This document shows, piece by piece, positions 44,683 through 53,023 of a stretch of 64,000 nt of DNA. This DNA is from Candidatus Woesearchaeota archaeon. GTDB taxonomy: Archaea > Nanobdellota > Nanobdellia > Woesearchaeales > JACPIF01. The notes below the pieces were generated by a model that saw only the letters and a program-made list of their open reading frames with translations, was not told the origin of the DNA and searched no databases. Every line of letters begins with the position of its first letter. The stretch's first letter is position 1. Position numbers and translations under genes: made by a program. The DNA is taken from contig JACPIF010000004.1 in NCBI GenBank assembly GCA_016188215.1, forward strand, positions 1 to 64,000. Reading direction: 5' to 3'.

Positions 44683-45399
44683 ATGGCTGGCTATTGGAAT
44701 ATCGTGAACAAGGTCATTGCGCAGAGTGATGTAATCCTGCTGATACTGGATGCGAGGATGCCTGAGGATACAAGGCATGCCGAGGTTGAGGATAAGGTGC
44801 GGAAAGCGGGCAAGAAGCTGATGTATGTCTATAACAAGGCAGATCTGGCCCCTGAGAATCCTTTCATGAGATACAAGCCAGCGGTGCTTGTCTCGTCCAC
44901 AAAACGGTGGGGCGGCACAAAACTCTACCGCAAAATCCTTGAGTTGAGCAAGGGGAAGGCTTGCAAAGTTGGAGTTGTTGGCTATCCTAATGTCGGGAAA
45001 AGCTCTGTGATTAACCTGATCAAGGGGAAGGCAAGCGCAAAAGTCAGCAGCGTAGCTGGCATGACGCGCGGGGTGCAATGGTTCAAGACAGGCAAGGTAT
45101 GGCTGCTTGATACGCCGGGAGTAATACCATATGACGAGAAGAATGTAGCAAAGCACGTTATGATAGGCACCAAGAACCCGCACGAGCTGCGGGACCCTGA
45201 TGTCTTTGCCATGGAATTCATTGAGCATAATCCTGATCTTATTGAGCAGCATTACGGGATAACAGCTGACGGCGATTCTTATGAGATATTGGAGAGGCTG
45301 GCTGCGAAGCAGAAGCTCTTTATCAGGGGCGGGAAGCCGGACATTGAGCGGATGTCACGCAAACTGCTGCAGGATTGGCAACGAGGGAAGCTGGCTTAA
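44683..45399 (+). CDS. Circularly permuted GTPase (YlqF/RbgA-like)
   Basis: The 238-residue protein has G motifs in permuted order: G4 NKAD, then G5, G1 GYPNVGKSS and G3 DTPGV. This is the YlqF/RbgA or Nog2-like group that assists large-subunit assembly. The start MAGYWNIVNKVIAQSDVILLILDARMP is typical. It converges on apt with no spacer. A TATA-like TTTTATATACC lies about 30 bases upstream. Confidence 0.88.
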   Translation: MAGYWNIVNKVIAQSDVILLILDARMPEDTRHAEVEDKVRKAGKKLMYVYNKADLAPENPFMRYKPAVLVSSTKRWGGTKLYRKILELSKGKACKVGVVGYPNVGKSSVINLIKGKASAKVSSVAGMTRGVQWFKTGKVWLLDTPGVIPYDEKNVAKHVMIGTKNPHELRDPDVFAMEFIEHNPDLIEQHYGITADGDSYEILERLAAKQKLFIRGGKPDIERMSRKLLQDWQRGKLA

Positions 45400-45924
45400 T
45401 CATTCTTCTTTATCATATTTAATCAGCGATAATATATCATAACCCTTCAACTTGTCTCTTCCATGCAAAAAGCTTAGCTCAATCAGGAAGCACAGGCCGA
45501 TGACTTTACCGCCTAATTTTTCCGCAAGATAGACGGCAGCCTTGCTTGTACCCCCGGTTGCAAGGAGGTCGTCAACAATAAGCACATTGTCTCCAGGCTG
45601 TATCGCATCCTCATGAATCTCAAAGGCGTCTGTGCTGTATTCTGTGTCAAATTCCATCTTTATTGTCTTTGCGGGCAATTTTCCAGGTTTCCTTAATGGG
45701 ACAAAGCCTGCATGCAGCTCATAAGCCAGAATGCTGCCAAAAATGAAGCCGCGGGATTCAGCGCTCGCCACCTTGGTGATTTTCTTTCCGTCAAAATGAT
45801 GGAGCATCTCCCTGACGACATGCCTGAATGCGTGAGCATCCTGCAATAAAGTTGTAATATCCTTGAACATAATCCCTTTCTTGGGAAAATCCGGGATTGT
45901 GCGGATCTTGCTCTTTATGTCCAT
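45400..45924 (-). CDS. apt: Adenine phosphoribosyltransferase
   Basis: The 174-residue enzyme turns adenine and PRPP into AMP. The PRPP loop is VLIVDDLLATGGTSKAAV; SAESRGFIFG and PLRKPGKLP are APT hallmarks. The start is the inner ATG at 45924 (MDIKSKIRTIPDFPKKGI), which fits the family; the 39-residue upstream extension crosses the divergent promoter. It should salvage adenine released by the MTA phosphorylase at 46605-47399. Confidence 0.94.
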   Translation of the reverse strand: MDIKSKIRTIPDFPKKGIMFKDITTLLQDAHAFRHVVREMLHHFDGKKITKVASAESRGFIFGSILAYELHAGFVPLRKPGKLPAKTIKMEFDTEYSTDAFEIHEDAIQPGDNVLIVDDLLATGGTSKAAVYLAEKLGGKVIGLCFLIELSFLHGRDKLKGYDILSLIKYDKEE

Positions 45925-46003
45925 GTTAGAATAGCGATTTAACAGTGTTATATATAGTTTTCTGGCACAATGCTTATAAATAGGCTTACTTAAAACCTTA
46001 AAA

Positions 46004-46633
46004 ATGGAATCATACGACGATCCTTTTGAAACAATCCGCAATACTGTAGTTGCTATTTCAGATTCGACCCTTCCTTTTAGCCAAACAGTGGCCCAGAAAT
46101 TAGCGGAGAGAAGGATTCAACTTGTTTTAGGTACTTCTGATAGCTATAACGGATTTGTTGCAGAAATGGAGAAAAATTTTAAACCATTTATTCTTCCAGT
46201 CTCATATCAGAGAGATTCAAGAGAGGAGGCTGGAAGATTCTTCGAAGAAAGCAAAAGGTATTTCACGAGATTTCCTGGAATTCTAATACATGAGTTTCAT
46301 GTCCCCCCTGTTCCATTGACGGTGGATAAAGATTTGTATGCCTTTGAACAAGCAGTTCAACCATACAAAAAATTAGCCGAAGTTGCTGCTAATCACTCGA
46401 GTAAGGTTATTTTGGTTACTCCTGTTGCAGATCCTAGAGTTTTGAGGCTTGAGGAGGAGCTTGCCCTAACTACTACACAAAAAGTAAGAGAACTATTTCA
46501 GCGGCAATATGAACATTTAGGAATTCAATTTAGAAATTTTTTAAAAGGCTATGAGCCTCTAGAAATTCAAGTTCAAAATCTGTTGACAAACCATGTATTG
46601 AGTCCTAACGCCCGCCAATCACCGCAGCCTTGA
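46004..46633 (+). CDS. Degenerate short-chain dehydrogenase-like protein
   Basis: The 209-residue protein has a Rossmann-like pattern ([33 protein letters not shown]), and a late helix [22 protein letters not shown] placed like the SDR YxxxK helix. Both the Gly-rich cofactor motif and the catalytic Tyr are missing, so enzyme activity is doubtful. Its composition is more AT-rich than its neighbours. Its end overlaps the MTA phosphorylase gene tail-to-tail. I am not sure of the family. Confidence 0.5.
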   Translation: MESYDDPFETIRNTVVAISDSTLPFSQTVAQKLAERRIQLVLGTSDSYNGFVAEMEKNFKPFILPVSYQRDSREEAGRFFEESKRYFTRFPGILIHEFHVPPVPLTVDKDLYAFEQAVQPYKKLAEVAANHSSKVILVTPVADPRVLRLEEELALTTTQKVRELFQRQYEHLGIQFRNFLKGYEPLEIQVQNLLTNHVLSPNARQSPQP

Positions 46634-47399
46634 TGTCTTCCCTGCACTGGCATTCTGTGAAATTTATTCTTGGAATTGCCTTGAGGATTAACCTTTTTAC
46701 ATTGTCTGCATTCTTCTTCATGACACTAAGCACTTCCTCAATGTTTACAGGTGGCCTATCCTCCATAAAGCAATCATAGTCTGTTGACATCGCAATAGAC
46801 GCATAACAAATGCCAGCTTCACGCGCCAATACGACTTCAGGAACTGTGCTCATGTTAATAACATCTGCACCCCACTGCCTGAACATGTGGGATTCTGCCT
46901 TTGTTGAGAATCTTGGGCCTTCCACAGTAATTATGGTGCCCTTGTCATGGTGCTTGAGGTCAAGCTCCCTGGCTGTATCTGATAAAATAAGCCTCAGCTT
47001 GTGGCAGAATGGCTCTGCCATGGGGATGTGGCAGACTTTATCTTTTTCATAGAAGGTTGAGGCTCTCTTTGTCGTCCTGTCAATGAATTGGTCAATGAAT
47101 ACAAGATCTCCGGGGTTGAGGTGCTCCCGCAATGAGCCGCAGGCAGTTGTTGCTAGGATGTGCGTGCAGCCTTGCTCTTTCAAAGCCCAGATGTTTGCCC
47201 TGAAATTCACATTGGTAGGCATTATTGTATGCTTCTTTCCATGCCTGGCAAGAATCACGACATCATGGTTGCCCAATTTTCCAGTTGTCAAAGGAGAAGA
47301 AGGCTTGCCGAAGGGCGTGTCAACCTCAATCTCTTTATAATCCTTCAAAAGCTTAGGATCATCCAATCCAGAGCCGCCAATTATTCCGATTTTGACCAA
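46605..47399 (-). CDS. mtnP: S-methyl-5'-thioadenosine phosphorylase-like (PNP family)
   Basis: The 264-residue trimeric-type phosphorylase should split MTA (or a purine nucleoside) to adenine and ribose phosphate. Motifs are [45 protein letters not shown] and [17 protein letters not shown], with SMSTDYD at the purine site. It works with metK and apt in SAM turnover. Inosine phosphorylase activity is an alternative. Confidence 0.9.
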   Translation of the reverse strand: MVKIGIIGGSGLDDPKLLKDYKEIEVDTPFGKPSSPLTTGKLGNHDVVILARHGKKHTIMPTNVNFRANIWALKEQGCTHILATTACGSLREHLNPGDLVFIDQFIDRTTKRASTFYEKDKVCHIPMAEPFCHKLRLILSDTARELDLKHHDKGTIITVEGPRFSTKAESHMFRQWGADVINMSTVPEVVLAREAGICYASIAMSTDYDCFMEDRPPVNIEEVLSVMKKNADNVKRLILKAIPRINFTECQCREDIKAAVIGGR

Positions 47400-47513
47400 T
47401 AAACCACCCCTGATAAGGATTTCGCTTTTGATTTAAATATTTTTTGCGCTTTATTTTCACCACCATTTGTGGACAAGGGAAAGTATAAATATCGGTTCTT
47501 GGCGTAGTATACT

Positions 47514-48386
47514 ATGCAAAGAAGTCATCTGCCCATTAATGTTCGTGATATTCTATCCCAAGCTTTAGCAAAGAAGAGTCTTTCAATATACGATTTGCAC
47601 ACGCATGTGGAATCTGCAGACTTACGTGAACCCATAAAACGCTCAAAATATCGTGCAATTATTCATGAGCGAGGCCTTACCGCTGTTGTGCAAACTGACC
47701 ATAATTCACCCCCATTCAACTTTAAGTCCCGCCTTTTTATTCCAGGCATAGAAATAGGAAGCATTCAAGGCCACATAAACCTTATGGGCATAAATGAACG
47801 CTATAAGAAGCTCATTGAGGAGCATTATCCTCTTGAAGAACCATCCAGGCCGACATTGAAGAGAAAAGCTATTTCTGCTGACCAGATATTATTTGACCTT
47901 CATGAGTGGTATGGCAACAGCCCTGATTTGCCTATTGATGTTTTACCACATCCATTTCAGAAAGGTGGAATCTTTTACAATAAAGACCCCATTGAAGTTA
48001 TACAAGCATTCAAGCGCAAACGGGTGCCGCACGCAGAGGATAGGACTTATTTTATTGAATGGACTAATGGATATCATAAAAGCCCTTATTGTGCAAATGC
48101 TGAGCGGGTGCTTGAGATTGCACAGAAAAAACAGTTTGATTTTGTCCTCGTAGCTGGTTCAGACAGCCATAGGAGTGAAAGCCTAGGTTTAGCCGGCATT
48201 GTAGTGACGCCTGGAGGCAATTCATATTCATTTGAAAGAGCGAAACAGGCTCTCCGCAACAGGCAGCATCTAGTGTACCATCTCAGCATAGATCCAGATA
48301 ATCCAGACTATATCACACTAACATTAACTACAGCTCGTGGTACTGATAGAAGAGATTTTCAATTTGTTGCAGAAAGGACAGCCTAA
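47514..48386 (+). CDS. PHP-domain phosphoesterase
   Basis: The 290-residue protein has PHP metal motifs YDLHTHV, QTDHNSPP, GIEIG, DVLPHPFQ and AGSDSHRSES. PHP enzymes hydrolyse phosphoesters; a nucleotidase or histidinol-phosphatase-like role is possible. Codon use differs from its neighbours. A TATA-like AAGTATAAATATC lies about 30 bases before the ATG. It converges with the ZPR1 gene. Confidence 0.85.
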   Translation: MQRSHLPINVRDILSQALAKKSLSIYDLHTHVESADLREPIKRSKYRAIIHERGLTAVVQTDHNSPPFNFKSRLFIPGIEIGSIQGHINLMGINERYKKLIEEHYPLEEPSRPTLKRKAISADQILFDLHEWYGNSPDLPIDVLPHPFQKGGIFYNKDPIEVIQAFKRKRVPHAEDRTYFIEWTNGYHKSPYCANAERVLEIAQKKQFDFVLVAGSDSHRSESLGLAGIVVTPGGNSYSFERAKQALRNRQHLVYHLSIDPDNPDYITLTLTTARGTDRRDFQFVAERTA

Positions 48387-48388
48387 TA

Positions 48389-48964
48389 TCACAGCTTTGA
48401 CTTCTGCGCCTTATCAGAAATAATTGCAGAATTCCCAGTGGGATCCTCAATGATGAGCTTCTGCTTCTCCTGGCCCCACTTTATCCTTATAAGCTTCTTG
48501 AGCAGGTTCTTTGCCTTTGTCTTGTCCTCATCGTCTTCTGCTGTGTCGCGCAGCGTCTCAATCTGCGCCTTTACCCTGTTGAGGATGCCTTCAATATTGG
48601 TGACGTAGCCCTGGGCTGCTGGACCGGGCGTTATAGTTGTGATGTGGGGTATCTTCACGGTTGCCTCGCTTGACTTCACTACACGCACTTTCATGTCATC
48701 CTCTGAAGAAATCTCAAAAGTGTATCTTGCGGGCTCGTGCTGCTCTGCTGCCTCGACATCTGCCTTGTGGTACTTGCATGCAGTGCATGTCATTGAGTAG
48801 AGGAAGACTTTGCCGAAAAAAGGGATTTCAGACTCAGATTCAGACAGCACTAATGTCTTTTGATGGCATAACGGGCATGGCTCGTGGTCTAATTCTTCAG
48901 GCGCTTCAGCAGCTATTTTACTTTTTTCTGCACTTGATTTCTCTTTACCAGAACTCCTTTTCAT
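48389..48964 (-). CDS. ZPR1 zinc-finger domain protein
   Basis: The 191-residue protein has an N-terminal Lys/Glu-rich tail and then a ZPR1 domain: C4 zinc finger CPLCHQ...CTACKY and the beta-rich part KVRVVKSSEATVKIPHITTITPGPAAQGYVTNIEGIL. ZPR1 binds elongation factor 1A and helps its folding in eukaryotes; the archaeal role is presumed similar. Confidence 0.9.
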   Translation of the reverse strand: MKRSSGKEKSSAEKSKIAAEAPEELDHEPCPLCHQKTLVLSESESEIPFFGKVFLYSMTCTACKYHKADVEAAEQHEPARYTFEISSEDDMKVRVVKSSEATVKIPHITTITPGPAAQGYVTNIEGILNRVKAQIETLRDTAEDDEDKTKAKNLLKKLIRIKWGQEKQKLIIEDPTGNSAIISDKAQKSKL

Positions 48965-49029
48965 GCAGCTTTAGGAATCTGCAATGTTTATATAGTTTTT
49001 GATTGAAAAAGAAATTAGAAATAAAAAAC

Positions 49030-49443
49030 CTATTCCAATTCCATCTCATCCCTTGGCATTTTCTTGACCTCAGGGGCTGACTCCTTTGCCCTGTAAATCT
49101 GGGCAAAGCTTGGAGTGACAACGATGTAATCCTCGCCAAAGCCGGCAATCTCGCCTTCAATCGCATCAGTTGTCTTCTTTAGCTTGTTGATGGATCTCTT
49201 TAGCTCTACCAGGTCCTTGTCCTTCAATGGCTTGATATTGACTAAAGCAATGGTGTAGCCTTCGCGCAGCGAGTCAAGTATCTCCTTGACGTCATCAAAA
49301 TCCTTCAGCACAAATGGCCTGACTATGATTTTTGACTTGAATTCCTGGCTTTCAGAATCGAGCTCAACGTACCCTTCCTCATGGTCGCCCGAGTGCTCAG
49401 GCGCCTTCACCTTCTTCATTATCTTTGAAAAAAACTCCTTCAT
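49030..49443 (-). CDS. sepF: SepF-like cell-division protein
   Basis: The 137-residue protein has an N-terminal amphipathic membrane-binding helix (MKEFFSKIMKKV), a disordered linker and a SepF core (IIVRPFVLKDFDDVKEILDSLREGYTIALVNIKPLKDKD...). SepF links FtsZ to the membrane in archaea. The ATG at 49443 is chosen because GGAGGG lies just before it. A TATA-like TATATTTAAATTTATC is at about 49508-49522. Confidence 0.88.
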   Translation of the reverse strand: MKEFFSKIMKKVKAPEHSGDHEEGYVELDSESQEFKSKIIVRPFVLKDFDDVKEILDSLREGYTIALVNIKPLKDKDLVELKRSINKLKKTTDAIEGEIAGFGEDYIVVTPSFAQIYRAKESAPEVKKMPRDEMELE

Positions 49444-49936
49444 TTTCAATACCCTCCTTCCAAGACCCTTCAAAAAAACACTGCTATGCCTATTTTCTTG
49501 GGCTACGTATATTTAAATTTATCTAATTCGCACACTGAAACCCTTAACTTTAGCCTTTATATCATTATTGACTTTCTTGTATTTTTATATCATGCATCAT
49601 CTAAAATAATGAGCAAAGTAGTCGTTCGGCTGAAGCCTCACTCCGTGGGTGCGAGTAGTCCGCCAACATTAATGCTACAGCTATAATGGCGGACAGGTAT
49701 GCTGCGCCTTGCGAAAATCGTAGATTCCACAAAATTCGCAAGAATTTTGAGAGCCGAAAATCAGAGATTTTCATGCAGCCGTATCCTATTACTGTTACTG
49801 TGGAAAGAATATTTAGAGGAAAAAGTTCCTTAACTTTAGGGTCTCATCTAATTTAAGAGAAACCTTTAAATAATAGAATATAGCTTCTAGAGGCAGTATT
49901 AAGCAATTTAAGTAGTTTACAGACTAGGGGGTTGGC
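49444..49936. other. 493-base intergenic region between sepF and L21e
   Basis: It holds the sepF promoter (TATTTAAAT, about 49509), repeat copy 4 with two extra hairpins, CTTGCGAA/TTCGCAAG (49708-49742) and GAAAATC-AGA-GATTTTC (49756-49772), and the L21e TATA-like CCTTTAAATAATAG (about 49863). No credible gene is visible. Confidence 0.6.
49609..49706 (+). repeat. Three-hairpin element, copy 4
   Basis: ATGAGCAAAGTAGTCG opens the element. The second stem is decayed (TTCGGCTGAAGCC), CTCCGTGGGTGCGAG follows, and the central stem is GTCCGCCA (49658-49665) with TGGCGGAC (49687-49694). The pairs differ from other copies on both arms. The loop has ACAGC near the 3' arm. The GC hairpin is weak (TGCGCCTTGCG). 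Confidence 0.75.
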
Positions 49937-50227
49937 ATGGTCAAAAGATTAGGGGGATACAGGAGAAAATCTCGGTACAAGATGAGTAAGCCGGTGCATG
50001 AGCGCGGCAAATTAAGCTTGCGGAGATATTTCCAGAGCTTCAAGCCCAATGATAAGGTGGGCCTAGATATGGAGCCCAGGGTGCACGCAGGGGTCTATAA
50101 CCTTCGCTTTCATGGCAGGATAGGTGTCGTAACCGGGCATAAGGGCTCATGCTACGCAGTCAAGATACGGGATGGCAATAAGGAAAAGAGCCTGATTGTG
50201 CATCCTGTGCATCTGAGGAGGGTATAG
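49937..50227 (+). CDS. rpl21e: Ribosomal protein eL21
   Basis: The 96-residue large-subunit protein reads MVKRLGGYRRKSRYKMSKPVHERGK, with FHGRIGVVTGHKGSCYAV as the KOW-like core. It starts the archaeal unit L21e-rpoF-DUF655. The stop overlaps the next start by one base. A TATA-like CCTTTAAATAA lies about 65 bases upstream. Confidence 0.96.
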   Translation: MVKRLGGYRRKSRYKMSKPVHERGKLSLRRYFQSFKPNDKVGLDMEPRVHAGVYNLRFHGRIGVVTGHKGSCYAVKIRDGNKEKSLIVHPVHLRRV

Positions 50228-50559
50228 TGGCACACACAGCAGTCCTTGAAGAAAAGCCATTAACCATGGCTGACATGAAAGAAGAGCTTGCCAGAATCAG
50301 GAAACGGGATGGCGAGCTGAATTTCCGGGCCAATAAGACAGATGAGTACCTGACCCACTTTGTCAAGCAGGGCAATGCGCAGAAATTAGTTGCGGAAATC
50401 GCCAAGCTGGGCATACCCAGGCTGAAAGAGAGCCATATCGTGAAGATAGTGGACCTGCATCCTGCGACTGTAGAGCAGCTGAAGGCGGTGCTGCAGGGTT
50501 ATACACTGAGCGTAAGCGATGACAACCTCAAGAAGATTATCAATGTACTCAAAACCTAA
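50227..50559 (+). CDS. rpo4: RNA polymerase subunit Rpo4 (RpoF)
   Basis: The 110-residue subunit forms the stalk with Rpo7. It begins with GTG sharing a base with the L21e stop; LEEKPLTMADMKEELARI and the HRDC-like end TVEQLKAVLQGYTLSVSDDNLKKI match. The conserved gene order supports this call. Confidence 0.93.
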   Translation: MAHTAVLEEKPLTMADMKEELARIRKRDGELNFRANKTDEYLTHFVKQGNAQKLVAEIAKLGIPRLKESHIVKIVDLHPATVEQLKAVLQGYTLSVSDDNLKKIINVLKT

Positions 50560-50570
50560 AATGGTGCAAC

Positions 50571-51137
50571 ATGATGGAGCGAAGAGCAAAGGAAGAAACT
50601 GCAATAGTTCTGGATTTCCTGCCGAACGGCTACCCGTTAGACCCACGGCCGAGCCATCGCAAGACGCCCATCGTGCAGGCCATGGGCAAAGAGCATTTTG
50701 TACTGCTTGAGCTAGTCCCAAAGAAAGAGGCTGCAGCCATGCAGCCGGGAGAAGAGGTTTACATCGGCGAGGGCAAGCGGGACAAGATACACCATATTCT
50801 CGGAAAGCTTCCCATGAACAAGCTGACTGCCACTGCAAAGGCAGAGCTGGAGTTCCTGATAAAGGATATTGTAGAGAAGAACCAAGCGAGGTTCATTGAT
50901 TTCTTCAACAGGGCGCAGCCGCTGAGCACAAGGATGCACCAGCTTGAATTATTGCCTGGGCTGGGCAAGAAGCATATGTGGGAGATCCTTGAGGCGCGCA
51001 ACCAGAAGCCTTTTGAAAGCTTTAAGGACCTCAAGGAAAGGGTGAAGCTGATGCCTGACCCTGAAAAGGCAGTTCTCAGAAGGATAATGCAGGAGCTGCA
51101 GGGCGAGGAAAAGCACAGGATTTTTGTAGATATGTAA
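50571..51137 (+). CDS. DUF655 family protein
   Basis: The 188-residue protein has an N-terminal OB-like part (AIVLDFLPNGYPLDPRPSH) and a C-terminal helix-hairpin-helix (LELLPGLGKKHMWEILEARNQKPFESFKDL). DUF655 is conserved in archaea beside L21e and Rpo4 and is thought to bind nucleic acid. Start at the first of two ATGs. Confidence 0.92.
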   Translation: MMERRAKEETAIVLDFLPNGYPLDPRPSHRKTPIVQAMGKEHFVLLELVPKKEAAAMQPGEEVYIGEGKRDKIHHILGKLPMNKLTATAKAELEFLIKDIVEKNQARFIDFFNRAQPLSTRMHQLELLPGLGKKHMWEILEARNQKPFESFKDLKERVKLMPDPEKAVLRRIMQELQGEEKHRIFVDM

Positions 51138-51142
51138 CTTAC

Positions 51143-51790
51143 ATGGCTTCTATGCACAAGCAATACAGGATAGGGCACCTTACGACTTCCAAGAAGGAAA
51201 TTGTTGATTTGGCAAAGGCATGGATAGTCATCTCACTTGCATTTGCAGTATATATCACCAAATTTATACTCCACCAGCCTCTCTTAGGCTCCCTATTCTA
51301 TTTCTCTATCATTGTATCAGCCCTCACGGTTGGAACAGGTTTTTTGGTGCATGAATTTGCGCATAAGGTACTGGCGCAGCACTATGGGTGCGACGCGGAA
51401 TTCAGGAGCTTTGATGTTATGCTCATTGTCGCACTGCTCGGCTCGTTCATCGGCTTTATCTTTGCTGCCCCAGGGGCTGTCTTCATAAATGGGCCTGTGG
51501 GAGTGAGGAGAAACGGGAAGATATCCATGGCAGGGCCCCTCACTAACCTTATTTTCGCCGCTATCTTTCTGGCAGGACTGCTTCTTTTCAGCTCAGGTTC
51601 GCTGCACTTCATATCTGTATATGGCTTCAGCATAAATACCATGTTGGGCCTATTCAATATGATACCTTTCGGCATATTCGACGGCAGCAAAATATTTGCC
51701 TGGAACAAAACGGTGTATGGTGTGATGGTCGGGGCTGGTGTCCTCTTTTTAGTGCTGCAGATTGTTGCGCAGAATAAGGGCTGGTTTTAG
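51143..51790 (+). CDS. Site-2 protease-like membrane metalloprotease (M50)
   Basis: The 215-residue membrane protein has about five hydrophobic segments. The zinc motif is LVHEFAHKV (HExxH variant with the second His present as HEFAH), and a second motif is NMIPFGIFDGSKIFAW, the NxxP...DG of M50 proteases. It should cut substrates in the membrane. It follows DUF655 after 5 bases. Confidence 0.85.
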   Translation: MASMHKQYRIGHLTTSKKEIVDLAKAWIVISLAFAVYITKFILHQPLLGSLFYFSIIVSALTVGTGFLVHEFAHKVLAQHYGCDAEFRSFDVMLIVALLGSFIGFIFAAPGAVFINGPVGVRRNGKISMAGPLTNLIFAAIFLAGLLLFSSGSLHFISVYGFSINTMLGLFNMIPFGIFDGSKIFAWNKTVYGVMVGAGVLFLVLQIVAQNKGWF

Positions 51791-51811
51791 TAAATTTGTA
51801 CTAAAATAAAC

Positions 51812-51936
51812 AATTAGCACAGTAGTCGCTCACAAATGTTCGCTCCGTAAGTCCATGGTCCGCGAATCGCGAGCCACAGCAAATAATCGCGGACCGCCCC
51901 ATGGTGGGCGCGCAGTTCGCGCAGTGTGCTCATTTA
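51812..51936 (+). repeat. Three-hairpin element, copy 5
   Basis: TTAGCACAGTAGTCG begins the element and TGTGCTCATTTA ends it, so the ends form an inverted repeat. The second stem (CTCACAAATGTTCG) is weak, then CTCCGTAAG, central stem GTCCGCGA (51858-51865) with TCGCGGAC (51887-51894), and GC hairpin GCGCGCAGTTCGCGC. The loop contains CACAGCAAATAAT. Confidence 0.82.
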
Positions 51937-52019
51937 GTGCTATTTCTTGTTCTTTGTTTGCAGCTCATATATATCATCTGGTAACCTTTAAATAGGCGTT
52001 ATAGTTTGTTCTCTCTGCT

Positions 52020-52619
52020 ATGTTTGAAAAAATAAAGGGGATGGTGCAGAATAAGGAGGCTGTGGATGAGCTTTCTTCAAGGATAGGCGAGCAGGGCTTC
52101 CGCATGGATGTCATGGCCAAGGAGAATTCTGAGCTGAAGCGCGAGTTTTCTGAGATACGGGAAGAGTTGCGGTCTATTGCAAAGGCACAGCGTGACATCA
52201 CTGAAGAAATGCAGGGCAATATTTCCCTGGTCACGGAGAGCAGGCAGCGGTTTGAGCGCGAGGTGGATGATTTCAAGATAATGAAGGGCAGGCTGCAGCA
52301 AAGCTTGTTTGAGCAGTTATCAGAAGAATACAGGAAAGAACTATTAGTTGCGATAGAGCGGCTCAAGGCTGATGTCGCCTCGTTCAACAGCCTCAAGCAG
52401 GAGATATTCAGCATAGCTGCGCGCACCACAAGGCTTGCGGGAGAGATTGACAAGCTTGCATCCATCTCAAGCAAGATACGGAAAGAGGATTTTGAGCTGC
52501 ACCAGTACGCTACTGTACTCCAGCGGCAGGAGAACGAGAAGATACGTCTGTTGCGGCAGATAGACGCGCTTGAGCGCCTGGTTTCACGGGAACGGAGAAA
52601 GAAATCAACTACGTTTTGA
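52020..52619 (+). CDS. Hypothetical coiled-coil protein
   Basis: The 199-residue protein is predicted coiled coil along its length (SELKREFSEIREELRSIAKAQRDITEEMQ) with a basic tail ending RERRKKSTTF. No membrane segment. Such proteins are frequent in DPANN; a scaffold role is possible. A TATA-like CCTTTAAATAGG lies about 30 bases before the ATG. Confidence 0.65.
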   Translation: MFEKIKGMVQNKEAVDELSSRIGEQGFRMDVMAKENSELKREFSEIREELRSIAKAQRDITEEMQGNISLVTESRQRFEREVDDFKIMKGRLQQSLFEQLSEEYRKELLVAIERLKADVASFNSLKQEIFSIAARTTRLAGEIDKLASISSKIRKEDFELHQYATVLQRQENEKIRLLRQIDALERLVSRERRKKSTTF

Positions 52620-52698
52620 TAAGAATTCCTGCATACTATCGCAGGAGAATCTTATTATTATCTGTATAGAAAATGACGACTGTTTTGCTTTTCATGCC

Positions 52699-52821
52699 CT
52701 AGCCGGAATACCACTTTCTTGCAATCTCTTTCGCTAGTTTCCTGTCTGTAGTGATGCCTGACTCGAGAATCCTATCTGCTATGTTATGGATGATCTCAAT
52801 CTTCTTCATGGCGTTTTCCAT
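52699..52821 (-). CDS. Small basic helical protein (40 aa)
   Basis: The frame reads MENAMKKIEIIHNIADRILESG and then TTDRKLAKEIARKWYSG. GGGGTGG precedes the ATG by a few bases. The segment looks like a small regulator or antitoxin fragment, but no family is recognised. It sits in the 404-base gap before the Lhr gene; the rest of that gap shows nothing clear apart from an AT-rich promoter (TTTAAACCT at about 52857). Confidence 0.45.
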   Translation of the reverse strand: MENAMKKIEIIHNIADRILESGITTDRKLAKEIARKWYSG

Positions 52822-53023
52822 AGTTCCACCCCGTATGCAGCGAAGCAGGCTGGTTATTTAAACCTTTTTGGCTTTGGCCTAGCAATCGTTGAACTTGTAA
52901 GGGCGTGTGGCGGGGGAGAGCGAAGGCTGGGTTGCAATTTTTACTTAACTGAAAAACTTGATTTGCAACTGATATTCTTGGGAATATTAGTCCTCACACG
53001 GCGGACGGCCTCTACTTCTTAAA

